DNA of 64,000 bases from Nautilus pompilius (Eukaryota > Mollusca > Cephalopoda > Nautilida > Nautilidae). Under the pieces are notes generated by a model. It was given only the letters and a program-made list of their open reading frames with translations. It ran no database searches and was not told the origin of the DNA. Of this stretch, positions 11,629-25,784 are shown piece by piece. The translations under genes and the position numbers were made by a program. The stretch is from the NCBI GenBank assembly GCA_018389105.1, contig JACATO010000122.1, positions 1,821,501 through 1,885,500 of the forward strand. The letters are read 5' to 3'. Position 1 is the first letter of the stretch; the number at the start of each line of letters is the position of its first letter.

Positions 11629-14600
11629 ATTTTAATTCCCTAGAAACTAGAAAAAAACAATTCAACATAAAATATTTAATAACAAATTACTACTATTTGA
11701 AAAACAAAAATATCTTTCTTTAAAAAAAAAATGCATTTTCAGTTAATTTAATAATTCTTTTTTTTTTTTGCCAAATTAGAATCTTCATGAATAGTTAGTT
11801 GACTGTTGTCTTTCTTCCTACCTGACTTTCCTATCTCTGTAGTTTCTCTTCTTTCAATACATTTTAAGAGAAACACAAAAACAGCAACGACTAAAAATTG
11901 AGACAAATATTTAAGACTCAGCCAAAATTCATTTTTCAAATGATTGAACTTCATCTGGTTAAAAAAAACAACAAAAAACAAAACAAAAAATGGCCAAAAG
12001 TAAAAGCCAAAAAAAAGAGCTAAGTATTAACAGATCTTGTCGGAGGGAAAACATCAGCAAATTAAGAAAACAAAGTAGAATGGAAGTTTTGCCATCATAA
12101 AAATTTAAAAAAAAAAAAAAGGATTGCAAATATTTAATGAGGAAGATTCAAGAATTTGGAGCTTGTAGTCAATGCAAAATGTGGCCAGTATCATATCATT
12201 CACGTTAAATGTATAATTTGCATTTCAAATTGTACGACAAGCAAATGTACGATGAATTTTTCATGGATGCACCCGATGGCCTTGTAAGCAATAACCTAAC
12301 ACACTGTCAAATAAACCGTGAGAGATATATTCAGCAGGAGTTATGGCAGTTACAAGGAAGAAAGTTTTTCAATTTTATTTGGAAATGAAAAAATTGTTTA
12401 CGTTCTAAACAGAAATAAAATGAACTGACGACTTTAAGCATTTCTTTAATTAGATTTAAATAAAATATGAAGGAAGCAATCGTAAAATAAGATTTGAGAG
12501 AGATTTTCTAAATAACTGAGACAGATACATTTTGAAAGTGCCTTCCATACATTACACTGAAAGATATATTTAAGGAAACCATTAGTTCCTAAAATAGTAG
12601 TAAGAAAGATATGAAAATCAACAGATGAACAACAGATTTTCTAACCTCTAAAAAGCAAAAATTGAACCCTAAACACGTTCTTCAATGCAAGTCAACCCAT
12701 ATAATTTTTCTAGCTCTGATCAGAGAAAATAATAAAAACTGACCAAACATAGTAGGTTATAACAAATTGTTACTTTCAGTTTAAGTTTTACTCTTAATAC
12801 CGTTTATATCACCAGATATTTGTGATGTGGCCTTAATGCAGACTGTAACTACGATAGAGTTCTCAGTTGTAGTTTTGAGAGAATGATTAAATGGTCAAAA
12901 CCATAAGTACAATAAAAGGCCACCAATGCAATCAAACTAATACTGTTTTCCGCTTGTTGTTTGTAGCCAGATAGTTAATTGTGATAAGTTTTGGAACTGG
13001 AGTGTTGCTTTAAGAAAAGTTATCAGGAATTAAACTATTTGAGATATTACCAATCATTTTGAAAGGTCACTTGGATATCTGAAAAATACTGAAAGAATTT
13101 CTTGCATATTATTATTTTCTTTAAGAATGTCTACATTTCTATTGTTTGTTTTTTAGTTGGAAGCAAGAGGGAAAGGGAAGGTGGGAGACAGGAAACATTT
13201 CCATTATCTTTAATTCTTAAATAAGAATTTTCATAGTTTTTGACCAGAAAATAATGAATAAAATAATGATTTAAACATAGAATCTTCATAGAAAAAAAAA
13301 GGGTAGAAATGTTGGTCCAAGAATGCAGACTAAATGCAGAATGTGTGCCTGTGCTTATTATTGTTTACTTGTATTATCTGCGTTTTGTATAAAACCAGCT
13401 GAGAAAGTCAGGCAGCGAATCATAAATCAATTCTTTTCTGTTTTTTATTTTATAATTTCAAATTACAACTCATAAAAAATTCTAAAAAATAATGTAGAGG
13501 AAAGAATGGCATTCAATTTTCAACCAATTATAGCAGCAGAGAGAGAGAGAGATCTATAGTTTTTTTCTTCAGTTTGACTGAGCTGCCATTCACTCTGCAG
13601 AATCAACTCAATTGATAGAATGCTTTCCTAGCGACTGTATCCAGGAAATTAATATATTAGAGAACTTTCTTCATTCAATGTTTTCAAATACTTATTTACA
13701 TTCAGATACTACAATATATCAAACTATGTTAGCTTAAAGTAGACAGCAGCATTTGGCAGGCAGGTTTGTATATTGGTTAGTAGATTCAACTCAAGTAACG
13801 ATTAACATATGGTGATGGTCTTTGCCACACACACACACACACAAACTTTCAAAAAAAGAAGAAACTTTTTCAGATACTTTGATCTATGCTACACTTCTCA
13901 AAAAAAAAAAAAATTGCTCTTTTACATTCCAATAAAACTAAGTTTGAACACAATACACGAAAAGAGAAAAATTAAAAGTATCAATAATTTCCTTTGTATA
14001 GTTCGCATCACTTTTAAAAATAATTTCTGATAACCTGAAAATTTGCTCTGTTGAATATTCCCCCCCCCCCATAACCCTACAGAACTTTCCTGATCATCTG
14101 TTGTCGTCTCTTTTAGTTAAATTTAACTCTTCTTCAGTATCATTTCTTTGAAAATTGACAGATATTCTAATTTTGATGTACATCCTTGGTTGTGGTTAAT
14201 TGATTATTCTGGACTATTTCAGTTAATCTCATCCATTTGTTACTTTTTTTAAATTCCTAGACCTTTCTTTGCACGAATTACATTAAGCAATGGCTTGGTT
14301 ATGAACAGTGTGGCACGAGCACTTAGTCGATGGGATACCAGCAAAAATTGAAAATTGCCTATTCCATAGATGAACATCATAACACCTGGTGAATAGATTT
14401 ATCATGAACTCTCTCAAGAAATGACCAACTCCAGCTATCTACTCAAATTATAGAAAAGTTAAATTTAATAATTATGCAGTTTTTTAATATTGTTTTCTAC
14501 TTATGTTTATGTATTATATATATATATATCTATCTTATCAAAAGATTTTGACCTCCTAGGTCAGTACTGTTTTAATCTGGGTTTTTAAAATATCACCATT

Positions 14601-14850
14601 TTAATGCATTTAATAAATACTACAATGTGGTTATTGCAGATCTTTTTGGAAAAGCATAATATATGAATGCTAACAAAAATAAAATAATCAAAAGTTTAAC
14701 AAGTAATTAAAATAATCCTTTGCATTGAAGAATTTCTAAATTAGTTTTGGTAGTCTTTAAAGTTCAATTTTGTTATTCCACATGGTTGTTGCGTATAGCT
14801 GTAAATATGTGTAGTTCCATTATAACTGGTAACAAGTGTTGTCCTTCCTG
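11629..14850. other. AT-rich non-coding stretch with simple repeats
   Basis: Contains a (CA)n run at 13826-13843, a GA patch near 13541-13550, poly-A tracts near 11720, 12105 and 13900, and a C10 run near 14061. No gene or transposon domain recognised. Confidence 0.55.
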
Positions 14851-14854
14851 CTTT

Positions 14855-15046
14855 TTGTTGGCAGAGTCTTCATATGGAAACGGAAAGTCCTTACTAGAAA
14901 TCCTGTGTTCAAATGTCGGAAGAAATCAGGGCGCCTGAAGGAAATTAAGCAATTGGCTGGTAAAGAGCAAGACAGAAAGTGGTCTCCAACAGGTTTAATA
15001 ACAAGCCCTCAGTCACAGCAGGCTACACACTGGGCCATCTGTTAGC
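14855..15046 (-). repeat. tRNA-derived SINE-like repeat (copy A)
   Basis: On the minus strand the block begins with a tRNA-like head (GGCCCAGTGTGTAGCC; then TTAAACCTGTTGG in B-box position). It continues into a body with CTTTACCAGCCAATTGC and TGATTTCTTCCGACA. The same body order (TTCACCAG, then GGTTTCCTTCCACA, then GATTTCTAATA) appears in the copies near 30 kb and 40 kb. That supports a dispersed family. SINEs are non-coding, copied by LINE enzymes, and transcribed from an internal RNA polymerase III promoter. This copy is diverged and is not a functional tRNA gene. Confidence 0.55.
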
Positions 15047-17352
15047 TTAAAGTTTTATCTAAACAAAAATTTCCCCTATTTCCTTGTTAATTTACTGAAA
15101 TGGACCTGTAATAAAATTTTTGCATAAAATATTGAAAAAGAGATTTGATTTAATCATTTAGTCCCTTGGGGTATACAGGGTTAATAATTTGAACACTAAG
15201 TCTTTTAGCAACTAAATGCATGGCATCCATGAAAATATGAATTCAGGGTGTTAATGTGTTAAGCAGGCAAACTGAGGTGAATTAAGTTTCCTTGCTCCTC
15301 GACACTCAAATCATTGTTCTGCATCAACTTTGTACAAATTCTTAGAACAATTCAGATGTACAAAATATTTCCACCCTGTTTTTAAAAGTTGCAATAAAAT
15401 TCTGGCTTGCTATGGGTTAAATATATTTATTTTAAATCTGAAAAAAATCAAATTTCATAAAAATAAAAAAAAATAGAAAAGAAAAAGGTTGTGAAGGAAT
15501 TTCTTCTTGCATTATTTCGCTTGATGTAGTCATTTATTTTCTTACAAAGTTTTTTTTTTTTTTACATGTACCACATAAAAATGAAGGTTGGGGAGGATTA
15601 AGGCCGCCAGCCTCGTTGTATAGAGCCACTCTGATCAAGATAAAATGGACGGACGGACAGCTTCTCTTTGCTAAAAGCAATGAAAACTTTGCATTTAAGT
15701 GGAATTATACACTGGCTGCATTCTGAAATATTTCTGTTCATGTTTTTGAATGCAGTATTAAATCACGAATCCTCTCCATAAATCTCACTCATTTCTATTC
15801 CGCTGCAGTGTTTGGAACTTCAGGAGGGATTTTAGACAGATAACGTTTTCATCAGTAAACCTAAGATAAAAACAGTTGTTTTCCTTTTATTTCATGTTCA
15901 AACTCTTGGAGACCATTTTTTTTTTTTTAACTAGTTGCTGTGATTTAACAGGTTAATAAAATCAATCTGTTACTTACTGATTTTCCAAAAGAAGACAATG
16001 GTCTATATGACTATCTGCTATGGCAAAGTATAAAGTTAAGAAAAATTTTTTTTAAAGCAACAACTAACGTGCTCAAACATACTATATCATGTTTATATAT
16101 CTTAAAGACTACAATGCCATGCCTACTTTCAGAAATCCCTGCACTATTTATGTATTTACACAAACATTGCCGTCAGCCACTGAGCTTAGTACATTTTTAA
16201 AAGATTAGAGCACAAAGTATGAAAACAGGAGTTAGGTTAATTATATATTGGAAAGTTCTTACTCTTTCAAGAAAAACGTAATTTGGTTAGCAATTTATAT
16301 AAATCACTTAGATTATAGTAAATAATATATATATATATAATTGCTTTCATTTTAAGACATTCTACTGGTGCAATAAATAAGGCAATTCTTTTTCTATAGA
16401 GCTAGATAAAGGGTTTTCCAAATGGATTGGAAAAGTTTGCTGCTGTGTAAGGAAATTAAAAGAAAAAAGTTACATACAGTATATTAGTTTTAGTCACTAC
16501 ACGTCAAAGATAAAGGTGAGTTTAGCCTTGAATAGTACTTGTTACTGGTGACTGACTACTAGAGGTAACCTTTGTAGACTGAAGATGGCAGAACAAATTT
16601 ATCAGGAGAATTTTTCAATTGAAATTGCATAATGAATTGACATCTGCCATTCATTCAACCGTGGCTGAAAAAATTCATCAAAGCAGTATCACAGGAAGAT
16701 ATCATTTATCAGCAACCAGCAAAACATTTCTTTTATCTTTTACCAAAATAAACAAACATAACTTTAATGCTTATTATACAAAGTAATTTCAATATATATC
16801 TAAGGATGTAAGAATTTTTTAAGGAAATAAAAAAGATAACATTTAAATATCAAGTTTATTTTATTGTAAGATTATAAGCCTACCTGTCCCCAAAGACTCA
16901 CCAACAGCTGATTTCTGAAAATAAATAGTTGGGCTTAATGCTTCTGACAACCACCAGATAAAAGAATGAACTTAAACTGAAAATATTTATTTAAATAAAT
17001 AAATAATTTGTCACTAAATAGTATTTTTTTTAAGTGATCAGACCATATGACACATGGTTACTTGGCTCCCATCCATCAAACTTAATTGCAACAAGTCAGT
17101 ATTTCTTGAGAAATTTAGCACTTGGAAATTGGAAACCATTTCTGCTAACACAAAATGGCATACATAATGTGAGACAGACATTTTGAAAATACCTAAAACT
17201 ATGCAAAATAATATTTTTAAAAAACACAAAGAAACACATGGCTTTAGTAATATTAAGAAAATATGTAAAGTATCTATAAAATAGAACATTTTGGCATCAA
17301 TCTCTCATTGGTGAAATGACCACTGTTTTTCTTTCTCACTCACTCCACACAC

Positions 17353-17391
17353 AGAGAGAGAGAGAGAGAGACGGAGAGAGATGGAGAGAGA
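17353..17391. repeat. (AG)n microsatellite with interruptions
   Basis: A pure AG run of nine units is followed by interrupted GGAGAGAG units. Confidence 0.9.
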
Positions 17392-18164
17392 CTTGATGTT
17401 TGAGTTTTGGTTTGACGGTCGTTTGCAACAAATGATGCAAGTAGAAATGTAACTTATATAATGTATTATTTGCCAGTTAAAAGGTCCCATTTTAGGTGTT
17501 AGTAATAAGCGATGCTTCATCACTGAGCAATGACACAGAAACAAATATTACGAAGTATAATTTTAATTTTAATAGAATTTCTACAACAAACTAGAAAATA
17601 AACAACAAAATATTCTGAACATTAGTGATACAACTATTCAGAAAATAGAAGTTTATTTAATCTTTAAAAATTTAACAAAATAATAAATTGTTTTGTCTCT
17701 AAATAATGGAACTAGGATCCTCAACTTTGTAAATTCTTCAAAATTTAGTCATGAAAGAATGAGTCAGGGCTGAAAGCTAAAGAGGAAATCCCAATAATGA
17801 TAATGAAATATCTAAAACCTTGATGAATTACTTGTGAATTGCTTCATAATCAATCTAGCATGGTTTTCACTTTCTTCACTTATAAATAAATAGGAAAAGT
17901 TTTACATTTAATGAAAAATACGCAAAGAAAAGGGGTCACCTTCTCTAGGTCTTCTGAAGATTACAAAAAGGTAGAGAAATTCTGAATGATATAAAACTGA
18001 ATGTTAATGCAAAATAATTCTTAAACTGATAAACTAAAATTAAAATTTTTAAAATTTCAGGTAAAATATATTTCCATGAAACCTAACCTCCACTATTAAC
18101 CTTTCTTGATTAATCAAAAACGAAAGAAACAACTTACATTAGATTTTAAAGTTTTATTAAGCTT

Positions 18165-18186
18165 TTTATTATTATTATTATTATTT
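18165..18186. repeat. (TTA)n microsatellite
   Basis: Seven consecutive TTA/ATT units in otherwise AT-rich DNA. Confidence 0.9.
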
Positions 18187-21100
18187 TCCCTGCAGTAACA
18201 ACTTGAATAATTCTATTTCATATATGATGAATTTAATTGTAATAAAATAACATTTTTGCTAAAATTTTGATTAATTTAAATGCATGTATACAAGTTGAAA
18301 ATCACTTTTACAAATACAATTAATAACCTTAATTTTCTAAAGAAACCAAAATGTAACAAAAACTATTGGCTTACAAACATTAATGTATTTAAGTTAATGT
18401 TTTAGAGGTTAAAGATGTTCTTAATTACAAAAAACCACACTAAACATTAAAAAATAAAATGGCGAAAAGAAATTTTGCGTATTGTGCCATCAGAAGTATA
18501 CACAGCACGGTATTTTCAGAAACATCTAAGCACAGACAAATAGTAAATAAATCCAAATCAATTCCCTGTTTCTTGGGAGTAAACTTATCTCTTCAGCTAG
18601 GCTTTCCATTTTCCCTTGTGCATAGCTTTTTCAGTTAACATTTGTGCACAGGTGAGTATTAACAATGAACAAGTTGGAAAAAACCTGATTCTCCAATATA
18701 TAGACAGTAGAATAAATAAAGGAAAAGTGAAAAAAAAAAAAACAACAAAAATCTGCTGCTTTATCATTACAGTCAAAAGTCAAATCAGTCAATAACTTGT
18801 CAAGCAGCTGCTTCACTCAGGCAGAATGGTGATTAATAAGCAACAGTGACTTCCATTCACCGCATTTCTGACCAAATCTTTCAAACTGTGTAGTTTTTAG
18901 TATGGGGCTTATCAGAAAGAAAAAAAACTGTTGATGAAGCAGACTAGAAGCTTTTCCCATCAATAGTAAGGGTTTATTATGTCTATGAACAAGAAAAAAC
19001 TTATAAGAACGGTACACAGTATGAGGGCCGAGAGTATGCTAAATTTTTGATTTACCATAACCAAAATATCAAGTAGCCAGTCAGAATAATATTCACTTTC
19101 TAAACTAAACTGCATAGATAGGGTGGAATTAGTTCTTCTCGTGTTTACATGGCCAAGAGGTAAATTCTGACAAATTAAAAATCAGACAGACAGAAAAATC
19201 TTCTGATTAAAATACTACCCTGCCTCACATACCTCGAAAACTAAGAAGAAGCATGGATAAGGAAGTAAAGACAAAAATTACAATATACTTTCCGATACAT
19301 AGAAATTCAAGTTCACTGACAACTTAAAAATCATTCAATGGTAACCACAGATTTTTTTAGAACTAAAATTATTAGAGACTACTCACAAAAGAAAATAAGC
19401 TTGAAATAAATAATACGAGTTAAATGAATAAAATACGCAGTTTCTTCTCAGTAGGTAGGCTGATCAACAAATCAAGATCTCTCTCAGAATTTTACAAATG
19501 GCTGACATCAGACTTGGGCAATTACAAACAGCGATTCCCTTCACGGTTCAGTGGTGATGAGCATCTCATGGTAGCTGATCTTGTTTACTGATCTTATGCA
19601 TATTAACATCGTTAATTATTAAATCCTGTAATTGCAAAAGTGAATATATCAAATTAATTTTTAAAAGTATTACTATTATTCTTTTTTTTTTAAATTGTGA
19701 ATTTTAAACCTTTACAAGGAAATGAAAATAATTACATTATTTTAAGGGAAAAAAAGTAAAAAATAAACTTTTCAATTCTGTTAAATTTTCTTATCGATTT
19801 TTGCTTCATAAATTGTTTACATAAAATAATCATCTTTGTTTAATTCACTGTTTCTCTTTCCCTACTTTTTAATGCATTTTTTGGTTGTTTTCTTTTTTTT
19901 TTAAATTTAGATACTTAAATAATCAGAACTTTACTGTAATTTTAAAATGTCCTGATGTATAGAAATACCACAATACACTAATAATACACTATTTCATCAG
20001 TAAAAGTTTCCCTGACAGTTTCCTAGTAGTCATACGAAGTTCACGTATAAAAGCAGGCCTCGTGCTTCATAATCACTAATGTCAGTGAGTATAAGTTGAT
20101 AAAGGAAGCAGTCCAACCTATTACTAACAGTACTGTGTCTATTAAACACTTTTTTGTTCACCTTTCAGATGTATTTGAAAAATTATTTGTTCGCCTAAAA
20201 AATTATATATCAGATTTGATATCTGAGAAGATTCCAATTACAGTACCCTAAAAAAATGGGAAATGTGTGCCCTGCTAATTATTTTCTGATGTTTAATACA
20301 TACAGCAAATGTTTCAGTTGTAGTAGATAATTAAAGGTATAGATGCTAAAAATCCAACCAGATTTTATTCAGATGCCTAAATTCTGATCATGTAATCATT
20401 TTTATAGTGTAATGTTATCTAAAGAAACCTCAAAACATGCATTTTATAACTTTATGAGGTGATTTTTTTTCCCTCAGTTTTCCTATGAAAAAGATTCTTC
20501 TGTACATTTTCAAAGTGTTTTCAATCAGACTCACTCAGTGCTGTGATTACTTCAAAGTTGTTTACTGAAAGCTAAATGTTCAATTAGCTTAAACAAAAGC
20601 ATCCAAGTTAGATTTCACTAAATTTCTATGAGAGGTTAAACTCAAAGAATAAACCTAAAACCTTGGAATTTTAAAACTGTAGCATAGCACACAATAAGTC
20701 AGTCATCTTATCACATGATCTGGCAACTACAAAAATATTTGTAGACAACTAAGAAATGTCATTAGAATTCCAAATACTAGGCACAGATAGGTATCAGAAC
20801 ACCTATTTTTGTGTGTGCTCTTGTAACAAAAGTTGTTTCATTTACTCTCAATATGTATATATTCTCTAACTTTCTTGGCATTTTCTCAAAAACTTGTACG
20901 CATGTAACTAGACCTTTCCAACAGTAATACTGTGGTTTCTCTCTATCATGAAGAGAGGAAAGAAATTAGGTGTATGAAGTACCAGCCTTATCATTTATTT
21001 ATATTTTCTCAGTATTCGTCAGATCAAAACAAAATTTAACCACATCAGTGTAGCAGATCATGACATCCTTTATGTGAAAACATCTCAACTGGTAAGTGAC

Positions 21101-21810
21101 AGTATGACATGTAAGTATGAGAAGTGATGTAATATGCTCAAACAATGTTAAATTGCTGCTTCCCATCTAAAACCAGATGGGAACAAAACAAGAAATTGTG
21201 AACTCTTTGCAGTTTTTTCTTTAGCTAATTTACTAACCAGGAAAACTCATAAAAAGTGATTTGTGATTTCCACTGAATAAATGTTATCACATGACACCAT
21301 AGATAGAAATGGTGGACTAGTTTTGATTTCACTTTTATAGCTGGCACAAACTCAGATAATTGCCAGATAACTAAGTATACCTTTTCTATAAATAATTGGC
21401 CAGAATACCTACTGTACTTCCAGCACCAATTTACATTTATTCTGAGTTTTAAAAAAAAAAAGCTTAATTTAAAAAAAAAAGAAGAAAAAACAAACTTTTT
21501 TTTAAAGAAATTTAGATAACCATAAAAGTAATTTTTTAAAAAGCCAACTATTTCTTTTTAGCCAACAAAATGTCTGAAATACCTGGCCATGTCAGTGAGT
21601 CACCAGTGTATTTTTCATTATGTATGTAAATGATCTCAAAAATGGATGACCACAAAAGAAGACTAGACACTATAACACTATTTCATTGTTATCTACATTC
21701 AATTTTGATTATCTCTGCCATTGTATTGGATTATCTCGTTATTTAGTGTTATACAGAGACTCAAACAAACGCAGATACTAACTTAAAGATTTTATTTACC
21801 GTTATTCCTG

Positions 21811-21827
21811 CACACACACACACACAC
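21811..21827. repeat. (CA)n microsatellite
   Basis: Eight CA units followed by a pyrimidine-rich tract up to about 21852. Confidence 0.9.
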
Positions 21828-22991
21828 CTTTCTTTTCTCTCTCTTTTTTTTCACCATTGTGAAACAAAGCATTTGGATGCATGATGTCGGCTGATGACCA
21901 AAAGAGCCACTCATTACAAGATGTTGAAATAATTAAAACAATTAATTTTACTGCATATTTTAGTATAAATTTCTGACCGAAAAATGTGAAATTACAACAG
22001 GATAATAGTATTTATCTTACTAAACCGAAACTTACCCAAGCTACACCAATTAAATTTCTCTGAAATATCCCTCCCAGCTCAATATACTGTCAGGTGACAG
22101 CCTGACAGGAACCACTTAGTGCAACTGTTATATTTCCATTTGAAGATTACAGTTTTACACAGTGTAGTTAAAAAAAAAATACAAAAAAGTCGTCATAAAT
22201 AGTTAAATTAGCATTAGATAAGTGGAAGCTCTATCAATTAAAAAATAATTAAAATTTTTAATTTCTGGAATTCATTTTTCCATTCTTAAATCACCATAAA
22301 TTCAATCATCAAACAAATATTATTTCTATTAAATTCCATTTCATCAAAATATTTCACAGTCAATCTATAAAACTCGAACTTAATATATTTATGGAATATG
22401 GCAATGTGATGATTTTTGGCAAAATATAAAGCTCATAAAATTACTCAGTAACTACAAATAATTTCTGCCACAAAAGCAACCCCTCCAGAGTAGTAATTTC
22501 ATTTCTTACAATAACATTATCTTTTAAATTATTGTTGGTCACTCTATAAACATACCCACCTCATCTGGAATCTGCACAAGTTAACTTAACCAACTTACAT
22601 AATATCATGGCTCTTTTTTTTTTTCCTTTAAAAATATTGATCAGGAAAAACTAATGATGGAACATTTCTTAGTAAAGAATTTTTGAAGTCTTCATAAACA
22701 GCAAGAAAAAAAAAAATGAATAACCGCAAGTAAAAATGTTGTGTTTCTGTGCCCTGCTTGTTAGATGTCTATAATTTTAGTTTCCTATTTTCCATTGAAT
22801 AACTTTTAATAAAGGGAGAAACTAAGCTGTGGTAGTCAACAAGTACCAATTTATAGTTATTTCAGCAAATATTAAAAAAAAACTGTCAATGAAGGAAAAT
22901 CACAGAACCACTTGTGTTTCAAAATTTTCAAACAAATACATTTCTTATGTAGTGTGGGAAAAAATCTGGAACATTAAACAATTATCTTGCT

Positions 22992-23023
22992 AGAGAGAGA
23001 GAGCAAGCGAGCAAGCAAGCGAG
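22992..23023. repeat. (GA)n plus (GCAA)n compound repeat
   Basis: A short AG run continues into GCAAGCGA/GCAAGCAA units. It produces a low-complexity leucine/serine peptide on the minus strand. Confidence 0.85.
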
Positions 23024-23577
23024 TGTGTTTTCTATTGTGCCTGGATCAGATTTAGCAGTCCATCTATCCATCTTTCTCCTTTTAAATTGTTGTGATGATG
23101 AAAATTTTAATCTTGAAAATATCTGGTTATTACAATTGTTGTTATGATCAGGCAGTAAGAAGTATATCTTAAAGACTCTCACTTAGTATGGCAAATGACC
23201 ACCACACCAAACTTGCAGGAGGTCCCTCTTATCACCATGCAAATTCTACAGCACTTAAAAAAAACCTACTTAAAATAATACAAAGTTTAAAACAATACCA
23301 ACAATAAATATAGATTTTATTTTAATAGGAAACAGATGTCCTAACAACCTGCAAATAATGCAAATACTTGCTTCTGTTTATAATCTTCATAATTCCTTCA
23401 TGTATTTTCTACTAAATAAAGTAAAATGTTGGCACCAATCAAGTTTTGACTTTTAAAATAATATCTGAACACACACAGACACACAAGATAAATAAATAGT
23501 AGTTTTTGTTCAGGGTTTGGGTCCCATCATTCTATACATTATGGGTGATTATTTACACACTTGTTAGCTTGCTTGCA

Positions 23578-23961
23578 CTATAACCATTCTAATGAAAACT
23601 GATAAATCAAAAAAGGAAGTGAAGACAATGCAGTGCCATTATGTCTTGCAATATGCATAAAATATAAAACAGACATTCTATTGGCGAGTCTAATAAGATT
23701 AGCCAGCATTTCCAGTGATAAGCTATACAGCAATTTCTGCCAAAACATATTGTCAGTTATTCGGCAGCCAGAATGAAGCATCTCAAAAATAACAGCTAAA
23801 TAGAGAAATACACTTTCAGCTTTGTAGGCAATGGAGGTTAGTTGTGAAGCATCTGAGAGGCTTGCTGACAGCTTTATCCTGACTAGGTAAATTCTGTAAC
23901 ATTTAATTGTTTTAATGAAAGTAGCAGTATGAATCATTCTGGTCAGAGACAGAGATTGCAC
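23578..23961 (-). other. Unrecognised open frame in unique DNA
   Basis: A 127-codon minus-strand frame is one of the longest uninterrupted frames in the window. Its sequence complexity is normal, with no homopolymer or repeat-family signature. I recognise no domain, and the peptide (for example LLYSLSLEMLANLIRLANR) has no catalytic motif that I can name. On the opposite strand, 23820-23886 is bounded by a good splice acceptor and donor. The whole block could be a conserved regulatory element, part of a non-coding transcript, or chance. I do not call it a gene. Confidence 0.2.
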
Positions 23962-25015
23962 AAAAGAGAACTATGACAAAAGTTGTGAAAGAATTATGAT
24001 GAACTTAACTATTGATTATTACTATTACATAATACAAGCTTGAAATATTATCATAACAGAACTAGTGATCTATGAAAAGCCACTTCTCACTTACGCTTTA
24101 CTAGATATTTAAAATGACAGACCAAATAGTAATAATTTTATTAAAGCAAAAAATAGAGCTGTTTCCATCACAAACAGAAAAAAATGTTTTCTTATGACTA
24201 AGATTTTAAGATGTGCATCATTATTCAACTTTCATTTCTAAACAACAGCTCCTCTTGGATTATGCCAATATAACCTACACAGATAGCAACTATATTTTTT
24301 GTTTGGCAAAATGATTTTTTTTAAAAATTCAATGCAGTTTCATCATCTGATTACAATAGACCAAATGTTGACTAAAAAAAATCTTATCTGGATAAAAATC
24401 AAAAATAGTCCATTTAAATAGTCTAGCAAGTTAAACTAGAAACTGGAGCTTGTGTTTAGCTCAAGCACCAGAGTAAATAGACAGGAATCTAGTCCCTGCT
24501 GACTCCTGCATAAACAGATATAATCAAATGCCTGCTTGAAACACTATATTTACTTACAGTTTGCTTTTTTGGGGGGGTTTCACCTGCTGAGTACTGTTTT
24601 TCCACAAATATATCCTGCTACTTAAATCATCTTTTTCTGTTTTTCTGTTGTTGTTTAATAGCAAATTTAGAAGATATGCACAAATTAACTTTAAAATGAT
24701 CTTTCTAATGTACCAACTATCAAAACAAGAAACGATGTTACTGATGATCTTTAATGAGAGAGTCCTCTGATACATTAAACAACAATCAGTATTTATTCAG
24801 TTAATAGGACACAGGCTATCCTTTTCTTTTGTCAAACTATTGTAAGTTCACTAGTACCTGCAAAATTTCAGACCAGAACAAATATAAATATTTTGTAAAA
24901 GAATGTGGTTGAGTTGAATAAATTGCCTGTGTTATTTACTAACTATCATCAAATAATTTCAGTTTCTTGTACCACAGGGATTTTGTATTATCCATAGTGA
25001 GTTCTTTCCTCCTGG
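23962..25015. other. AT-rich non-coding stretch, nothing recognised
   Basis: No repeat family, RNA gene or plausible exon seen. A G8 run lies near 24571. Confidence 0.6.
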
Positions 25016-25017
25016 TA

Positions 25018-25317
25018 CAGTAAAGTCTTTGTTATCTGGAATACTTTAGTCACAATAATCTGTAAAATATCTCAATACAATTCTACATTTTAGAAACTGA
25101 CATCTAAAATGCTTGCATCTGGCATATACAGAAGTTTGTCACTTGGTATCCCAGATGTTAACTCTCTCACACTTACAGATGATGGCATTGCTAGTTGCCT
25201 GCTTGGTTTGCCAGTCACCATTCTTGTGTGTACAGTCTCCTTGAATCAAACTTTTAAATCTTTTAAGAGTGTAATATTGAGGAGTCCCAAGGGTGCTGGA
25301 TAACAAAGACTTTACTA
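25018..25317. mobile_element. pogo/Tigger-like MITE (300 bp)
   Basis: Terminal inverted repeats are nearly perfect over 22 bases: the left end reads CAGTAAAGTCTTTGTTATCT, and the right end read inward gives TAGTAAAGTCTTTGTTATCC. Both sides are bordered by TA (25016-25017 and 25318-25319), the target duplication of the Tc1/mariner/pogo superfamily. CAGTA-starting ends with a TTATC core are characteristic of Tigger-like elements. The interior has no transposase domain, so movement would have depended on an enzyme encoded elsewhere. The high identity of the ends suggests a comparatively recent insertion. Two more short elements with the same CAGTAAA start lie at 27333-27494 and 41349-41973. Confidence 0.85.
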
Positions 25318-25784
25318 TATTAGACTAAACAGATCCTGGTTCCAAGACAATTTTCACATAAAAACTAAACACTAAATATTATTTACACTCATCTGATGTA
25401 TTCAACACGTGATCAGAGTAGAAACTAAAGTCTTATATAATAAGTTAATAAATACAAATTAATATCCAGTTTATGCTTGTTTTTTTTTAAAGTCTTTTAA
25501 ATGGCTTTTAAAAAAATATTATTTTTATTTTACATCAATATGCAATATGTAAAATACTGTCAAATATTTTTTTCAAAATATTAGCTAAATATTATTAATT
25601 TTGATTTGCTTAAAACATTTTTTATGTAGACTTCTTATAAATAAAAATCATTTTCTGTTTATGTGACTGTGTGTGAAGCACCAATCACAACAAAACTAAT
25701 ACTGGGCCAATTGCCACCAACTTTGGCACACAGGCCAAATTGGACCTCCTGGAGAACATGAACTACCAGGTTTTGGGCCTTTAA

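Larger units (their letters stand above)
15047..23570. other. Long AT-rich stretch, no gene recognised
   Basis: About 8.5 kb without an identifiable domain or repeat family. Simple repeats include (AG)n at 17353-17372 with an imperfect tail, (TTA)n at 18165-18186, (CA)n at 21811-21827 and GA/GCAA at 22992-23023. A moderately GC-richer patch lies near 15600-15680 (GGCCGCCAGCCTCGTTG, then a GGAC repeat) and is unexplained. The DNA could be intronic or intergenic. Confidence 0.5.
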
